Shown here one piece after another: positions 8,288 to 17,111 of a stretch of DNA of 64,000 nt. Origin of the DNA: Candidatus Methanoperedens sp. BLZ2. Its GTDB lineage: Archaea > Halobacteriota > Methanosarcinia > Methanosarcinales > Methanoperedenaceae. The position numbers and the translations under genes were made by a program. Below the pieces are notes generated by a model that did no database searches, had not been told where the DNA came from, and worked only from the letters and a program-made list of their open reading frames with translations. The stretch spans positions 1 through 64,000 of the forward strand of contig NZ_NTMG01000041.1 in NCBI RefSeq assembly GCF_002487355.1. The letters run 5' to 3'. Numbering within the stretch: position 1 is the stretch's first letter; every line of letters begins with the position of its first letter.

Positions 8288-9433
8288 CTATTTTTCCTTA
8301 TCTTCAAGAATAAATATACTTATAATTAGTGCCGAAAATATGACCTGGATCCCGAGCGCCGCCATTGTCATTGATGTTACTGCTGTTCCCACTTCGGAAA
8401 GTGAACCATATCCCGATCCTATCCATTTCAGGATCACACCTGAGCCCAGGATAAGGCCCGCAAACAATAATGCAATTCCAAACATCAATCCGAACTCAAG
8501 TGAATGATAATCCAGTATTTTAGCGGTCAAACCGGTTTTGTCGATCCTGTTATGAACCATCCCGTAAACTTTCATGTAGCTGCCGGTGGCTATCGTCTGG
8601 GTGCCAATGATCAGCAGCATCGAACCAAGTATAAATGAATGCAGGCTTGTTGTTCCAACATTCCCGCGAATTGATAATGTCAGGGTCATAAATATTCCAA
8701 GTATTAATATTAACAATCCCGGGATCGAAAAAAATGGCGTAGGATTGTAAAGCATCATGAATCTTAAATGGCGCCATCCGTCTCCCCACGAGTGGAGTTT
8801 GGAGGGCGTCAGCCTGGGATAATATGTAATAGGTACCTCGGTTATTCGCAACTTTTTCCTGGCAGCTTCTATTATCATTTCACTTGCAAATTCCATCCCT
8901 TCACTTGTAAGATCAAGCATATCGTACGCTTCCTTTGTAATCGATCTCATGCCGCAATGGGAATCGCTGAGATTTGTCTTAAAAAGTTCATTAAGAATAC
9001 CTGTTAATAATGGATTTCCAATGTATCTGTGAAGCCATGGCATAGAACCTTTTTTGATCTGGCCTTTAAACCTTGTGCCCATTACAAAATCCGCATCATT
9101 TGTCATTAGAGGTTTCAGGAACTTTGCTGTTTCAGAAAGATCATAGGTATCATCTGCATCCGCAAGCAAGAAGTATGTTCCTTTTGCATGCCAGAATCCT
9201 TCAAGGAAAGCATTTCCATATCCTTTATTGTTGGGTATTACGATTTTTGCCCCAAGTGACCTTGCGATATTCCTGGAGTTATCAGTAGAATTATCCGAGA
9301 TAATTATTTCCCCGTCCCATTTTTCTTTCTCCAGTGCTAACAATGCTTTCTTGATGCACACTCCTATGGTCTTTTCCTCGTTCATGCATGGGATTATAAT
9401 CGATACAAGGGGTGGGCTCATCATACCCAGCAT
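8288..9433 (-). CDS. GT2 glycosyltransferase with C-terminal membrane domain (polyprenyl-phosphate sugar synthase-like)
   Basis: The N-terminal half carries VSIIIPCMNEEKTIG, ISDNSTDNSRNIA and LLADADDTYDL, and MGTRFKGQI, as in dolichol-phosphate mannose/glucose synthases. The C-terminal third has four hydrophobic helices (from GLLILILGIFMTLTL to VIFSALIISIFIL), so the enzyme is membrane-anchored and likely makes a lipid-linked sugar donor. I place the start at the ATG at 9433: the frame is open to 9529 but that would leave almost no promoter space for the divergent cytochrome gene. Confidence 0.84.
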   Translation of the reverse strand: MLGMMSPPLVSIIIPCMNEEKTIGVCIKKALLALEKEKWDGEIIISDNSTDNSRNIARSLGAKIVIPNNKGYGNAFLEGFWHAKGTYFLLADADDTYDLSETAKFLKPLMTNDADFVMGTRFKGQIKKGSMPWLHRYIGNPLLTGILNELFKTNLSDSHCGMRSITKEAYDMLDLTSEGMEFASEMIIEAARKKLRITEVPITYYPRLTPSKLHSWGDGWRHLRFMMLYNPTPFFSIPGLLILILGIFMTLTLSIRGNVGTTSLHSFILGSMLLIIGTQTIATGSYMKVYGMVHNRIDKTGLTAKILDYHSLEFGLMFGIALLFAGLILGSGVILKWIGSGYGSLSEVGTAVTSMTMAALGIQVIFSALIISIFILEDKEK

Positions 9434-9547
9434 ATCTTTGGAGATGAAATATCTTTTTGTTTGGTATTCTGTACATGCGATTTTTTTTAATCTTATAATT
9501 GCAAAAAAAGATATATAGTAAAATAACATATAAAATTAAACCAAATA

Positions 9548-10126
9548 ATGAAACTAGATAAAAAAATTATATATGTAACCATATTTGCGGCAGCCGTCGT
9601 GCTTTTATTAATTGCATTAAGTCCGGAATCCGGGAAAAAACAGACCGAACCCAAAACAATTCCGGAAGGACAAGCCCTGAACAAGCAGTCTGAGCCTGTA
9701 AATAACTATACGGTTATTGTATCCAAAGATGTTTGTGAAGGATGCCACATGTCAGGCAAACCCTCCATACCCCAGGCAGAAAGTGCCGGTCCTCACGTCA
9801 ACGGAGGCGCCTACTGCCTTTCCTGCCATCAAATATCGCATGAGAAACACCCGATCAACAACGACGTTACATGCGAAAAATGCCATGGGACAAGCCCTGG
9901 TAAGCCGGTCTATTCTAACGGCAGCATATCATGCAACAATTGCCATGATTATCCAGATCCGCTACTGCCAAGCAAAGGCAATTTGATCACTGTTCACAGG
10001 CCAAGAGGAGTTTTCTGCAACAACTGCCATACGGATAAATGTTCAAAATGCCATACAGAGATAGGTACAGGCGAAAGATGGATTAAAAGGATGGAACATT
10101 TTAAAGTTGTTGCAATCGGTTATTAG
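9548..10126 (+). CDS. Hexaheme c-type cytochrome, membrane-anchored
   Basis: 192 aa with an N-terminal membrane helix (IIYVTIFAAAVVLLLIAL, residues 7-24) and six CxxCH heme sites at about 63-67, 90-94, 109-113, 129-133, 157-161 and 165-169. Extra His residues between them can serve as distal ligands. It should sit on the outer face of the cytoplasmic membrane and move electrons, consistent with the cytochrome-rich metabolism of ANME-2d-like archaea. No c-maturation genes or partner oxidoreductase lie nearby. The stop codon is followed at once by the hairpin repeat at 10129. Confidence 0.9.
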   Translation: MKLDKKIIYVTIFAAAVVLLLIALSPESGKKQTEPKTIPEGQALNKQSEPVNNYTVIVSKDVCEGCHMSGKPSIPQAESAGPHVNGGAYCLSCHQISHEKHPINNDVTCEKCHGTSPGKPVYSNGSISCNNCHDYPDPLLPSKGNLITVHRPRGVFCNNCHTDKCSKCHTEIGTGERWIKRMEHFKVVAIGY

Positions 10127-10128
10127 AG

Positions 10129-10253
10129 CCTATCCGAAAAATCAATCAATATTACATTTCCGAATGAACCACAGAGGCCACCGAGAACACAGAGATATGT
10201 TTAAAAATCTCTGCGCTCTCTGTGTTCTTTGTGGTTTCAACTTTTCGGATAGG
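10129..10253. repeat. Nested inverted-repeat element between convergent genes
   Basis: The outer arms are perfect 12-mers, CCTATCCGAAAA (10129-10140) and TTTTCGGATAGG (10242-10253). Inside lies a second imperfect inverted repeat, AACCACAGAGG...AACACAGAG against CTCTGTGTTCTTTGTGGTT (about 10164-10236). It fills the gap between the cytochrome stop and the stop of the convergent membrane protein gene. It could be a small non-autonomous mobile repeat now serving as a two-way terminator. Confidence 0.75.
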
Positions 10254-10256
10254 TTC

Positions 10257-10748
10257 TTAGTGGGTATCTATATAACTCCCGGCTTCTGTCAGTAATAATA
10301 CAAGGGCCATATATATGACAATTATTTCCCCGGGAGATGATGGTACTAATCCATTAATTGCGCTCAGGTTTGCGTTCATCGCAAGAATCCCTCCTGCTGT
10401 AAGTGCGATCAGAAATCCATTCACTGTCCAGAATGCATGGCCATCGGATTTCAACTGGACTACATAAACCGCAAACAGTAACATCAGAGTAAGCCATATC
10501 TTGGCCATCATCATCCCTCCAATGCCATGTTCCAGAAAAACAAGTCTCATAATGGGATTTATCTCTGCATCTGCACCCAGTTTTTCCATCATGTAGGCGG
10601 ACGTAATACCATCGCCTAACCCAAGAGTCAGGAAAGCCATAAAAAAAAGTACGGACTGAAAACTCATTTTTCGTATGGCAAATATCGTAGCTAACTTAAT
10701 AATTTCCAGCAGTTCGATAAAGAACCCTTTCTCAACATTTTCGGTCAT
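10257..10748 (-). CDS. Four-helix membrane protein, DUF5658-like
   Basis: 163 aa with about four membrane helices. The block GLGDGITSAYMMEKLGADAEINPIMR matches the pattern of DUF5658-type proteins, in which an Asp/Thr helix is followed by an E-x-NP-hM turn. Function of the family is unknown. It is preceded by a cytoplasmic amphipathic N-terminus of about 25 residues. It is divergent from recQ with only 21 bases between the two starts. Confidence 0.6.
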   Translation of the reverse strand: MTENVEKGFFIELLEIIKLATIFAIRKMSFQSVLFFMAFLTLGLGDGITSAYMMEKLGADAEINPIMRLVFLEHGIGGMMMAKIWLTLMLLFAVYVVQLKSDGHAFWTVNGFLIALTAGGILAMNANLSAINGLVPSSPGEIIVIYMALVLLLTEAGSYIDTH

Positions 10749-10769
10749 TGTGTCCTCTTAAGAAGTTCA

Positions 10770-13166
10770 ATGCATAAGATAGTATATGAATATTATGATA
10801 ACAATAATGATCATAACTTCGAAGGAAATAAGGAATGCCAATGGATTTGCTGTCTATGGAAACCGTTATTGTCATTGAGATTATGTATACCTCCTATGCA
10901 GGCGTGCGGCAGATGCGAAGCATTAGAAAAGTGCGGATTAAAAGACGAAGGGCTTTTTGACCTGTGCCCGAAATTGAAAACCTTTGAAGATCAGAAAAAA
11001 ATCGATACAGGTTCTAATAGAAGGAACCCTGTTATCGATTATGATATACTCAGGAGGTATTTCGGATACCCTGAATTCCGCCAGCTTCAAAAGGATATAA
11101 TCCTTGATGTCCTGAAAGGAAATGATGTACTTGTGCTTATGCCCACAGGCGGGGGAAAGTCGCTGTGCTACCAGTATCCTTCACTGCTTTTTAAAGGACT
11201 GACAATAGTTATCTCACCTCTTATTTCACTGATGAAGAACCAGGTGGACAGCATGAGAATGAATGGCATTCCTGCTGAATTCATAAATAGTTCACAGAGT
11301 TATCAGGATATTATAAAAATAAAATCCGCTCTTTTACAGAACAATATCAGATTGCTGTACATTGCTCCGGAAAGATTTACAGTACCATCATTTCTATCCT
11401 TCCTGAAGGGGCTTGACATAAGCCTGTTCGCTATTGATGAAGCCCACTGTATATCAGAATGGGGACATGATTTCAGACCTGAATACAGGCAGTTAAAGCA
11501 GATAAGGCAATATTTTCCGGATGTTCCGATAATAGCGCTAACTGCAACCGCTACCCCGAAAGTCAGGGATGATATCACCACCCAGCTTGCCCTTTCCGAT
11601 TGCAAAAGATATCTTGCCAGTTTTAACAGGGAGAATCTGATCTATTATGTCAGACCCAAACAGGATGCATTCAGGCAGATTGTGGAAATCCTGCGAACAA
11701 AGCCGGGTGAATCAGGCATAATATACTGTTATAGCAGGAAAAACGTGGAAACTATTACGGAAGGCCTGAAAAGTGCGGGATTTCGGGCGCTTCCATATCA
11801 TGCGGGCTTATCTGCGAATCAAAGGAGTCAAAACCAGGAAAAGTTCATAAAAGACGACGTTGATGTACTTGTGGCCACAGTCGCCTTCGGGATGGGCATT
11901 GATAAACCCAATATCCGTTTTGTTATACATCATGACCTTCCTAAAAATCTTGAGGCATATTACCAGGAGACAGGGCGTGCAGGGAGGGATGGATTGAAAA
12001 GCGAATGCGTGCTTTTTTATAGTTATGGCGACCGGCAAAAAATCGAGTATTTTCTAAAACAGATATCTAATGAAAAGGAAAGACAAATTGCACAAAATAA
12101 GCTGAATGATATAATAAATTTCTCTGAAACAAATCTATGCAGAAGAAAACTATTGCTGGGTTATTTTGGAGAGGATTTCAAAGAAAATAACTGCAAGAGC
12201 TGCGATAACTGCCTGTTGCCAAAGGAGGAAATCGAAGCAACAGCTGAAATAATGACCATACTTTCCTGCATCGATGAAATGGGTGAGAGGTTTGGGATAA
12301 ATTATGTTATAGATGTGCTTACCGGGGGAAAGGGCAGCAGGCTCCTGCAAAATGGGCATACTTCATTAAGATCATATGGGTCAGGAAAAAACCTGCCAAA
12401 GAAAATGTGGCATGGGTTTATAAGAGAACTTATCCAGCGCGGATATTTAAAAGTTGAAGGAGAATACCCGGTCATCAAATTGAACCAGAAAAGCCGGGAT
12501 ATTTTATCGCTGTCATGGAGTGGGGTTAAAAATGAAAAAATATACCTTGTAAAACCCTTGACTATCGAAAAGCAAGGTTTAATCGAGCATAATTCTAAAA
12601 TTGAGGAGGATACAGCCGATGATGCTTTGTTCGAGAAACTCCGGATATTACGGAAAACCCTGGCAGATGCCCGGAACCAGCCTCCCTATATGATCTTTAA
12701 CGATGCAAGCCTGAAAATGATGGCATCGCGCCATCCATGCAATCCTGAGGATTTCAGGAAGATCACCGGGGTAGGAGATAAAAAACTTGAAAGCTACGGC
12801 GGCATTTTTATAAGTGAGATTCGCAGGTTTTGTGAAAAACAGGATTCATGCGGCTATCAGGTTAAAAAGCAATCAAGTGAATCCATAACCCTTGAAATGC
12901 TGGATCAAGGTATGAATCTTGATGAGATCACATTAAAAAGGAATTTATCCCTTAATACTATATATCTCCATATCGAAAAATTGATACTGTCCGGTGAAAA
13001 TATCAAAATCGAGAAGTTAATAAAGAAAGAAAAGGTCGAATTGATTTTGAGCGCTTTAACCGAAATAGGAGGGCATGCCTTAAAGCCAATAAAAGAAAGA
13101 CTGGGGGATAATTTCTCGTATGGTGAAATAAGGCTGGTAAGGGCTATGATGATGAAGAAGGTTTAA
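10770..13166 (+). CDS. recQ: RecQ-family ATP-dependent DNA helicase
   Basis: 798 aa, cytoplasmic 3'-5' helicase for recombination and repair. Walker A MPTGGGKSLC (about 124-133), DEAH box (AIDEAHCISEWGHDFRPEY), SAT-like LTATATP, motif VI QETGRAGRDG, the zinc-binding set CRRKLLLGYFG...CKSCDNC, an HRDC domain (about 630-690) and a C-terminal helix-turn-helix of the HTH_40 kind. Unusual is a roughly 85-residue N-terminal extension with four cysteines (C46, C49, C55, C66). The start could be later, e.g. Met43, but the Cys cluster would remain. Confidence 0.93.
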   Translation: MHKIVYEYYDNNNDHNFEGNKECQWICCLWKPLLSLRLCIPPMQACGRCEALEKCGLKDEGLFDLCPKLKTFEDQKKIDTGSNRRNPVIDYDILRRYFGYPEFRQLQKDIILDVLKGNDVLVLMPTGGGKSLCYQYPSLLFKGLTIVISPLISLMKNQVDSMRMNGIPAEFINSSQSYQDIIKIKSALLQNNIRLLYIAPERFTVPSFLSFLKGLDISLFAIDEAHCISEWGHDFRPEYRQLKQIRQYFPDVPIIALTATATPKVRDDITTQLALSDCKRYLASFNRENLIYYVRPKQDAFRQIVEILRTKPGESGIIYCYSRKNVETITEGLKSAGFRALPYHAGLSANQRSQNQEKFIKDDVDVLVATVAFGMGIDKPNIRFVIHHDLPKNLEAYYQETGRAGRDGLKSECVLFYSYGDRQKIEYFLKQISNEKERQIAQNKLNDIINFSETNLCRRKLLLGYFGEDFKENNCKSCDNCLLPKEEIEATAEIMTILSCIDEMGERFGINYVIDVLTGGKGSRLLQNGHTSLRSYGSGKNLPKKMWHGFIRELIQRGYLKVEGEYPVIKLNQKSRDILSLSWSGVKNEKIYLVKPLTIEKQGLIEHNSKIEEDTADDALFEKLRILRKTLADARNQPPYMIFNDASLKMMASRHPCNPEDFRKITGVGDKKLESYGGIFISEIRRFCEKQDSCGYQVKKQSSESITLEMLDQGMNLDEITLKRNLSLNTIYLHIEKLILSGENIKIEKLIKKEKVELILSALTEIGGHALKPIKERLGDNFSYGEIRLVRAMMMKKV

Positions 13167-13618
13167 CGTTCAAAAAATTCATACCTTGAAACAATTTTTG
13201 CAAATTTGTTTCCATTCGAAAGAAGTGTAATAATTGTTTCATTTCCTATAACACCCGAGCTGTTAACTGAAATTTTGGCATTTATTATTCTATCATTTAA
13301 ATATACGTTATTGGGGGTGAGGTCAAGGATATCACCTTTTTCAAATTTTTCATCAGGCTTGCCTAATTTCTCATAAATAAAATATATCTCCCCCTGTTCG
13401 ATAATTATGGTAAAATTATTCATAGGTATTTCATCACCACCCCTGTGACTTAATATGACATGGCCCATTCCTACATCTGCCGTTATAGCTGGTTTGGGAG
13501 AACTGGTGATATTCTGTGTTAAATTCTGCTTCTGCTCAGCATCTTGATTACTCATGCAGCCTGAAACAATGATCATCAATCCTGTTGCAGCAATCAAAAA
13601 TATATTCAGGTTTTGCAT
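13163..13618 (-). CDS. Archaeal lipoprotein with pilin-like beta domain
   Basis: 151 aa. The N-terminus is a lipoprotein signal (IFLIAATGLMIIVSGC, lipid Cys at about residue 21), then an Asn/Thr-rich linker with glycosylation sequons. GHVILSHRGGDEIPMNNFTIII looks like the beta motif common in archaeal type IV pilin-like domains (LxHxGGDxI). Probably anchored outside the cytoplasmic membrane. Overlaps the recQ end by four bases (convergent). Function unknown. Confidence 0.65.
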   Translation of the reverse strand: MQNLNIFLIAATGLMIIVSGCMSNQDAEQKQNLTQNITSSPKPAITADVGMGHVILSHRGGDEIPMNNFTIIIEQGEIYFIYEKLGKPDEKFEKGDILDLTPNNVYLNDRIINAKISVNSSGVIGNETIITLLSNGNKFAKIVSRYEFFER

Positions 13619-13740
13619 AAATGTAAAGTTTATCTGATTAATGGATAAACCTATCGTAAGAAAATTACCAAAAATTATTTATCCCAGTAATACTTCATAG
13701 GTTCAAATAGAACTCACAGTAATAATGTGGTGATAAAACA

Positions 13741-14550
13741 ATGTTAGGCGGATTCAATGAAGAACAAATAAGAAGATACTCGCGTCATATCATATTACCT
13801 GAAGTAGGTGGGAAAGGACAAAAAAAACTGCTTTCATCAAAGGTATTATGCATAGGTGCAGGGGGTCTTGGCGCACCAATAATTGAATATCTTGCAGCAG
13901 CAGGCATCGGGACTCTTGGTATTATCGATGATGACACCGTGGATTTGAGCAACCTCCAGAGACAGGTCATACATGGCGGCAATGTGGGAATGTCAAAAGC
14001 TGAATCTGCAAAACAATTCATCAACAATCTCAATCCTGATATCGAAGTGAAAACCTATATTGAGCGGCTGAATGCTAATAATGTTATCGATATTTTCAAT
14101 GGATATGACATGATAGTTGACGGCTCTGATAATTTTGCGACCAGGTATCTTGTTAACGATGCATGTGTTATCACAAATAAACCTCTGTCTCACGGCAGCA
14201 TATACAGGTTCGAGGGACAGGTCACAACCATTATCCCCCACAAGGGACCATGCTACAGATGCCTCTTCGAACATGCTCCTCCCCCCGGAATGGTGCCGAG
14301 CTGCCAGGAAGCAGGCGTACTTGGCGTCCTGCCTGGAATAATCGGTGTAATGCAGGCAACTGAAGTCGTGAAATATCTCCTTGGAATTGGAGAACTGCTT
14401 GTGGGTCGTCTCGTTTATTATGACGCGCTGAATATGACTTTCGATGAGATCAAGATGAGATGGAACAAGAACTGCCCGATTTGCGGTGAAGTACCAAAGA
14501 TAACCTCAATACAGGAAGAGATATATGGGGATTCATGCAGAATATGGTGA
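13741..14550 (+). CDS. moeB: MoeB/ThiF/HesA-family E1-like adenylyltransferase
   Basis: 269 aa. FNEEQIRRYSRHIILPEVGGKGQ and CIGAGGLGAPIIEYLAAAG form the ATP-binding core; DDTVDLSNLQRQ, a conserved SHGSIYRFEGQ, structural zinc pairs CYRC and CPIC, and PSCQEAGVLG with the candidate catalytic Cys are present. Such enzymes adenylate the C-terminal Gly of ubiquitin-like sulfur carriers for molybdopterin, thiamine or tRNA thiolation. Here it heads an operon with TusA- and DsrEFH-like proteins, so a sulfur-transfer role is likely. GGTGAT precedes the ATG. Confidence 0.88.
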   Translation: MLGGFNEEQIRRYSRHIILPEVGGKGQKKLLSSKVLCIGAGGLGAPIIEYLAAAGIGTLGIIDDDTVDLSNLQRQVIHGGNVGMSKAESAKQFINNLNPDIEVKTYIERLNANNVIDIFNGYDMIVDGSDNFATRYLVNDACVITNKPLSHGSIYRFEGQVTTIIPHKGPCYRCLFEHAPPPGMVPSCQEAGVLGVLPGIIGVMQATEVVKYLLGIGELLVGRLVYYDALNMTFDEIKMRWNKNCPICGEVPKITSIQEEIYGDSCRIW

Positions 14551-14555
14551 ATAAT

Positions 14556-14780
14556 ATGACAATTGAACTTGACTTGAAGGGTGAGGTTTGCCCTTACACC
14601 TTTGTAAAAACGAAACTGAAACTTGAAGAAGTAGAAAGCGGCGAGGAACTGGTCGTATTTTTTGACCATGCACCTGCTGTTGAGAATGTCCCACGAAGCC
14701 TGAAAAATGAAGGTCATAAAATAATGGGTATTGAGCAAACAGGCGATCGCCTCTGGAAAGTAAGGATAAAAAAAGCATGA
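14556..14780 (+). CDS. TusA/SirA-family sulfur carrier
   Basis: 74 aa starting MTIELDLKGEVCPYTFVKTK. The catalytic CPxP of TusA appears as CPYT: the persulfide-carrying Cys and first Pro are kept, the second Pro is lost. The fold pattern (beta-alpha-beta, ending WKVRIKKA) fits. It takes sulfur as a persulfide and hands it to DsrE-type partners. I chose the ATG at 14556 because GGTGA lies five bases upstream, overlapping the moeB stop. The next gene overlaps its stop as ATGA. Confidence 0.85.
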   Translation: MTIELDLKGEVCPYTFVKTKLKLEEVESGEELVVFFDHAPAVENVPRSLKNEGHKIMGIEQTGDRLWKVRIKKA

Positions 14781-15079
14781 AACTGGGGATACTCCTGACC
14801 ACAAGCCCTGAGAATGAGAATACCAATACTGTTATTGAAATAAGCAAAGCTGCAAGGGAGCAGGGTCATGATGTCTCTATTTTCCTGATGTATGATGGCG
14901 TTTATAACGTGAATAAAAAAGAATTTGCAGAATTGATCAACAAAGGCGTTGAAATAACCATTTGCGCATTTAATGCAGAACAAAGAAGAGTCGCTAAAGT
15001 GGATGGCATATTATTCGGAAGCCAGTATGACCATGCCTGTATTGCAAATAGTGCTGACAGGTTCATATCGTTCGGATGA
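14777..15079 (+). CDS. DsrE-family sulfurtransferase subunit
   Basis: 100 aa with KLGILLTTSPENENTNTVIEIS, FLMYDGVYNVNK and EITICAFNAEQRRV, the last holding the likely persulfide Cys. FLxxDGVY is the DsrE/TusD block. Starts within the tusA stop (ATGA). With the two following genes it resembles a DsrE-DsrF-DsrH set, which in bacteria forms a heterohexamer passing sulfur from TusA to its target. No DsrC or DsrAB is visible in the window. Confidence 0.82.
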   Translation: MKLGILLTTSPENENTNTVIEISKAAREQGHDVSIFLMYDGVYNVNKKEFAELINKGVEITICAFNAEQRRVAKVDGILFGSQYDHACIANSADRFISFG

Positions 15080-15082
15080 TTT

Positions 15083-15427
15083 ATGAAAAAAATAACCGTG
15101 ATTGTAAGAAACCTTCCTTTTAATATACGCAGAAATGCCGAGGCGCTGCGCATGAGTGTGGGATTGACGCTTCGGGAGGATAAGGTCACGGTTATTTTCA
15201 TAGACGATGGAGTTTATACAGCAACCCGCACAAAACCCGAATTGATCAATATTCCTCATCCTGTAAGAGAATTCGGGGCGCTTTCCATGCTTAAATGCAG
15301 CATGCTGGCAGATAAGCCTTCAATGGAAAAAAGAGGGATCCAGGAGATTCTTGAAAATATAAAATGTGTTGAACGTGAAGAGATAATCCGAACAATTAAC
15401 GAATCAGATATTGTTATTCCATTCTAA
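15083..15427 (+). CDS. DsrF/TusC-like protein
   Basis: 114 aa with ITVIVRNLPFNIRRNAEALRMSVGLTL and VIFIDDGVYTATRTKP, a DsrE/F fold in which the DGVY motif is clear. It contains a single internal cysteine pair region (LKCSMLA, IKCVERE), not the classical DsrF site, so it may be structural. Three bases after the dsrE-like stop; same operon. Confidence 0.75.
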   Translation: MKKITVIVRNLPFNIRRNAEALRMSVGLTLREDKVTVIFIDDGVYTATRTKPELINIPHPVREFGALSMLKCSMLADKPSMEKRGIQEILENIKCVEREEIIRTINESDIVIPF

Positions 15428-15430
15428 ATT

Positions 15431-15682
15431 ATGAAGATACTACATATTATTAGAAACCCCAACGATGCTACCCCGCTTGAGATAGCCAGATCCCAGAGTA
15501 ATGAGCATGAGGTGGCAGTTCTTCTCTTGCATGATGCTGTTTACGCGAATCCTGATATTCAACTTCAAGTATATGCCTGTGAAGCTGATGCCAGGGCAAG
15601 AGGGATCACGAAGCATGGATGTGTGGATTTTAAGAGGATAGCACAGATGCTATTTGAATATGATAAAGTGGTGTCATGGTAA
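15431..15682 (+). CDS. DsrH/TusB-like protein
   Basis: 83 aa with MKILHIIRNPNDATPLEIA and VAVLLLHDAVYA, matching the LLLxDAVYA block of DsrH/TusB. A Cys in VYACEADARARGI occupies the position where DsrE-fold proteins hold their active thiol. It is the last gene of the sulfur-relay operon, three bases after the previous stop; the convergent manC ends 35 bases further on. Confidence 0.77.
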   Translation: MKILHIIRNPNDATPLEIARSQSNEHEVAVLLLHDAVYANPDIQLQVYACEADARARGITKHGCVDFKRIAQMLFEYDKVVSW

Positions 15683-15717
15683 TAGAACCACATTTTTGCC
15701 ACAATTTTTAATGTTCC

Positions 15718-17100
15718 TTATTCTTTGACCCTTCCGAAATCATCCTCAAATCTTTCAATATCATCTTCACCCACATAATCACCAAGCTGCACCTCGATAA
15801 TTTCAAGCGGTATTGTTCCGGGATTTGATAATCTATGTTTGATTCCGGCTTTGATGAAAGTGCTTTCTCCTTTACGTAAATAAAATTCCTTATTATCAAC
15901 CCGGATCCATGCCATTCCTGTGACAACTACCCAGTGTTCGCTCCTGTGATTGTGAAGCTGAAGACTGAGTTTTTTACCAGGTGTTACTGTAATGTTCTTG
16001 ATCTTATGTCTTTCTGACTCTTCCAGTATCGTGTATGAGCCCCATGGCCTGTACACCGTCAGGTGGAATAATGCTTTATTATTATTCTGTTTCTTAAGTG
16101 ATGTCACGATATTTTTGACTTTCTGGCATGATTTCCTGGGGGAAACGAGAAGGGCATCAGATGTATCTACCACAACCATATCACTTACATCGATAAGTGA
16201 TACGATCTTATCTTTCTTGGAATATATGAGATTTCCCCTGGAATTCAAAGACATATCATCGCAATTATAAACTGCATTTCCTAATTCATTCTTGCCCGTT
16301 TCCTGGAATATCGAATCAAAGTCACCAAGGTCGCTCCATTTACATTCAAGCCTTACAACAGCCACCTTATCCGACTTTTCCATTATCCCGTAGTCAATCG
16401 AAATGGATGGAAGTTCACTGTAAATTTGTTCGATATTCTTTCCATCCGTGAAGGCTGATATAATGTCTGGCGCATGTATTTTAAGTTCCTTGAAAAAGAC
16501 TCCGGTTTCGAACATGAACATGCCGCTGTTCCAGAGACATTTTTCCTGTATGTATTTTTTTGCAGCCTCTAATCCGGGTTTTTCCCTGAATTCAAGAACT
16601 TTGGAACCGGTTTCAAAATTTTTCCCCGGTTTTATGTAACCATAGTCGGTATGAGGAGAAGAAGGTGTGATCCCGAAAGTCACAAGATATTTAGAACACA
16701 ATTTTTCTGCACTTTTTATTTTATCGATAGCTTCTATGTCAAGCAGGTGGTCAGAGGGGAAAACGCCCACAGCACACTTGCCATACTGCTTTTTTATCTC
16801 ATTCATACCTAAACATATTGCCGGAAGTGTATTCTTTCCCTGTGGTTCGATCAATATGTTTTCTTTTGGAATTTCAATCCTGAGTTCTTCCATCTGTCCT
16901 GAAACAAAAAATTTCTGGTTTTCATTTGTAACAACAAATATCCCGGAAGGATCAGATAACTTAAGGCACCGCAACACAGTTTTCTGGAAAAGCGATGTGT
17001 TTTCAAGTTTTAAGAATTGCTTGGGATATTGCTCCCTGCTCAAAGGCCACAGGCGTGTGCCCGAACCGCCTGCAAGTATTATGGATTTAATGCTGTTCAT
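15718..17100 (-). CDS. manC: Mannose-1-phosphate guanylyltransferase / mannose-6-phosphate isomerase
   Basis: 460 aa bifunctional enzyme. The N-terminal nucleotidyltransferase has LAGGSGTRLWPLSREQYPKQF and FPSDH; the C-terminal cupin isomerase has VYRPWGSYTILEE, LQLHNHRSEHWVVVTG and IKAGIKHRLSNPG with the metal-binding histidines. It provides GDP-mannose for glycan and N-glycan synthesis and complements the glycan locus at 2.5-9.5 kb. Length is normal for the family. The start codon is 12 bases after the purP stop on the same strand. Confidence 0.94.
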   Translation of the reverse strand: MNSIKSIILAGGSGTRLWPLSREQYPKQFLKLENTSLFQKTVLRCLKLSDPSGIFVVTNENQKFFVSGQMEELRIEIPKENILIEPQGKNTLPAICLGMNEIKKQYGKCAVGVFPSDHLLDIEAIDKIKSAEKLCSKYLVTFGITPSSPHTDYGYIKPGKNFETGSKVLEFREKPGLEAAKKYIQEKCLWNSGMFMFETGVFFKELKIHAPDIISAFTDGKNIEQIYSELPSISIDYGIMEKSDKVAVVRLECKWSDLGDFDSIFQETGKNELGNAVYNCDDMSLNSRGNLIYSKKDKIVSLIDVSDMVVVDTSDALLVSPRKSCQKVKNIVTSLKKQNNNKALFHLTVYRPWGSYTILEESERHKIKNITVTPGKKLSLQLHNHRSEHWVVVTGMAWIRVDNKEFYLRKGESTFIKAGIKHRLSNPGTIPLEIIEVQLGDYVGEDDIERFEDDFGRVKE

Positions 17101-17111
17101 ATCTTTTTAAA

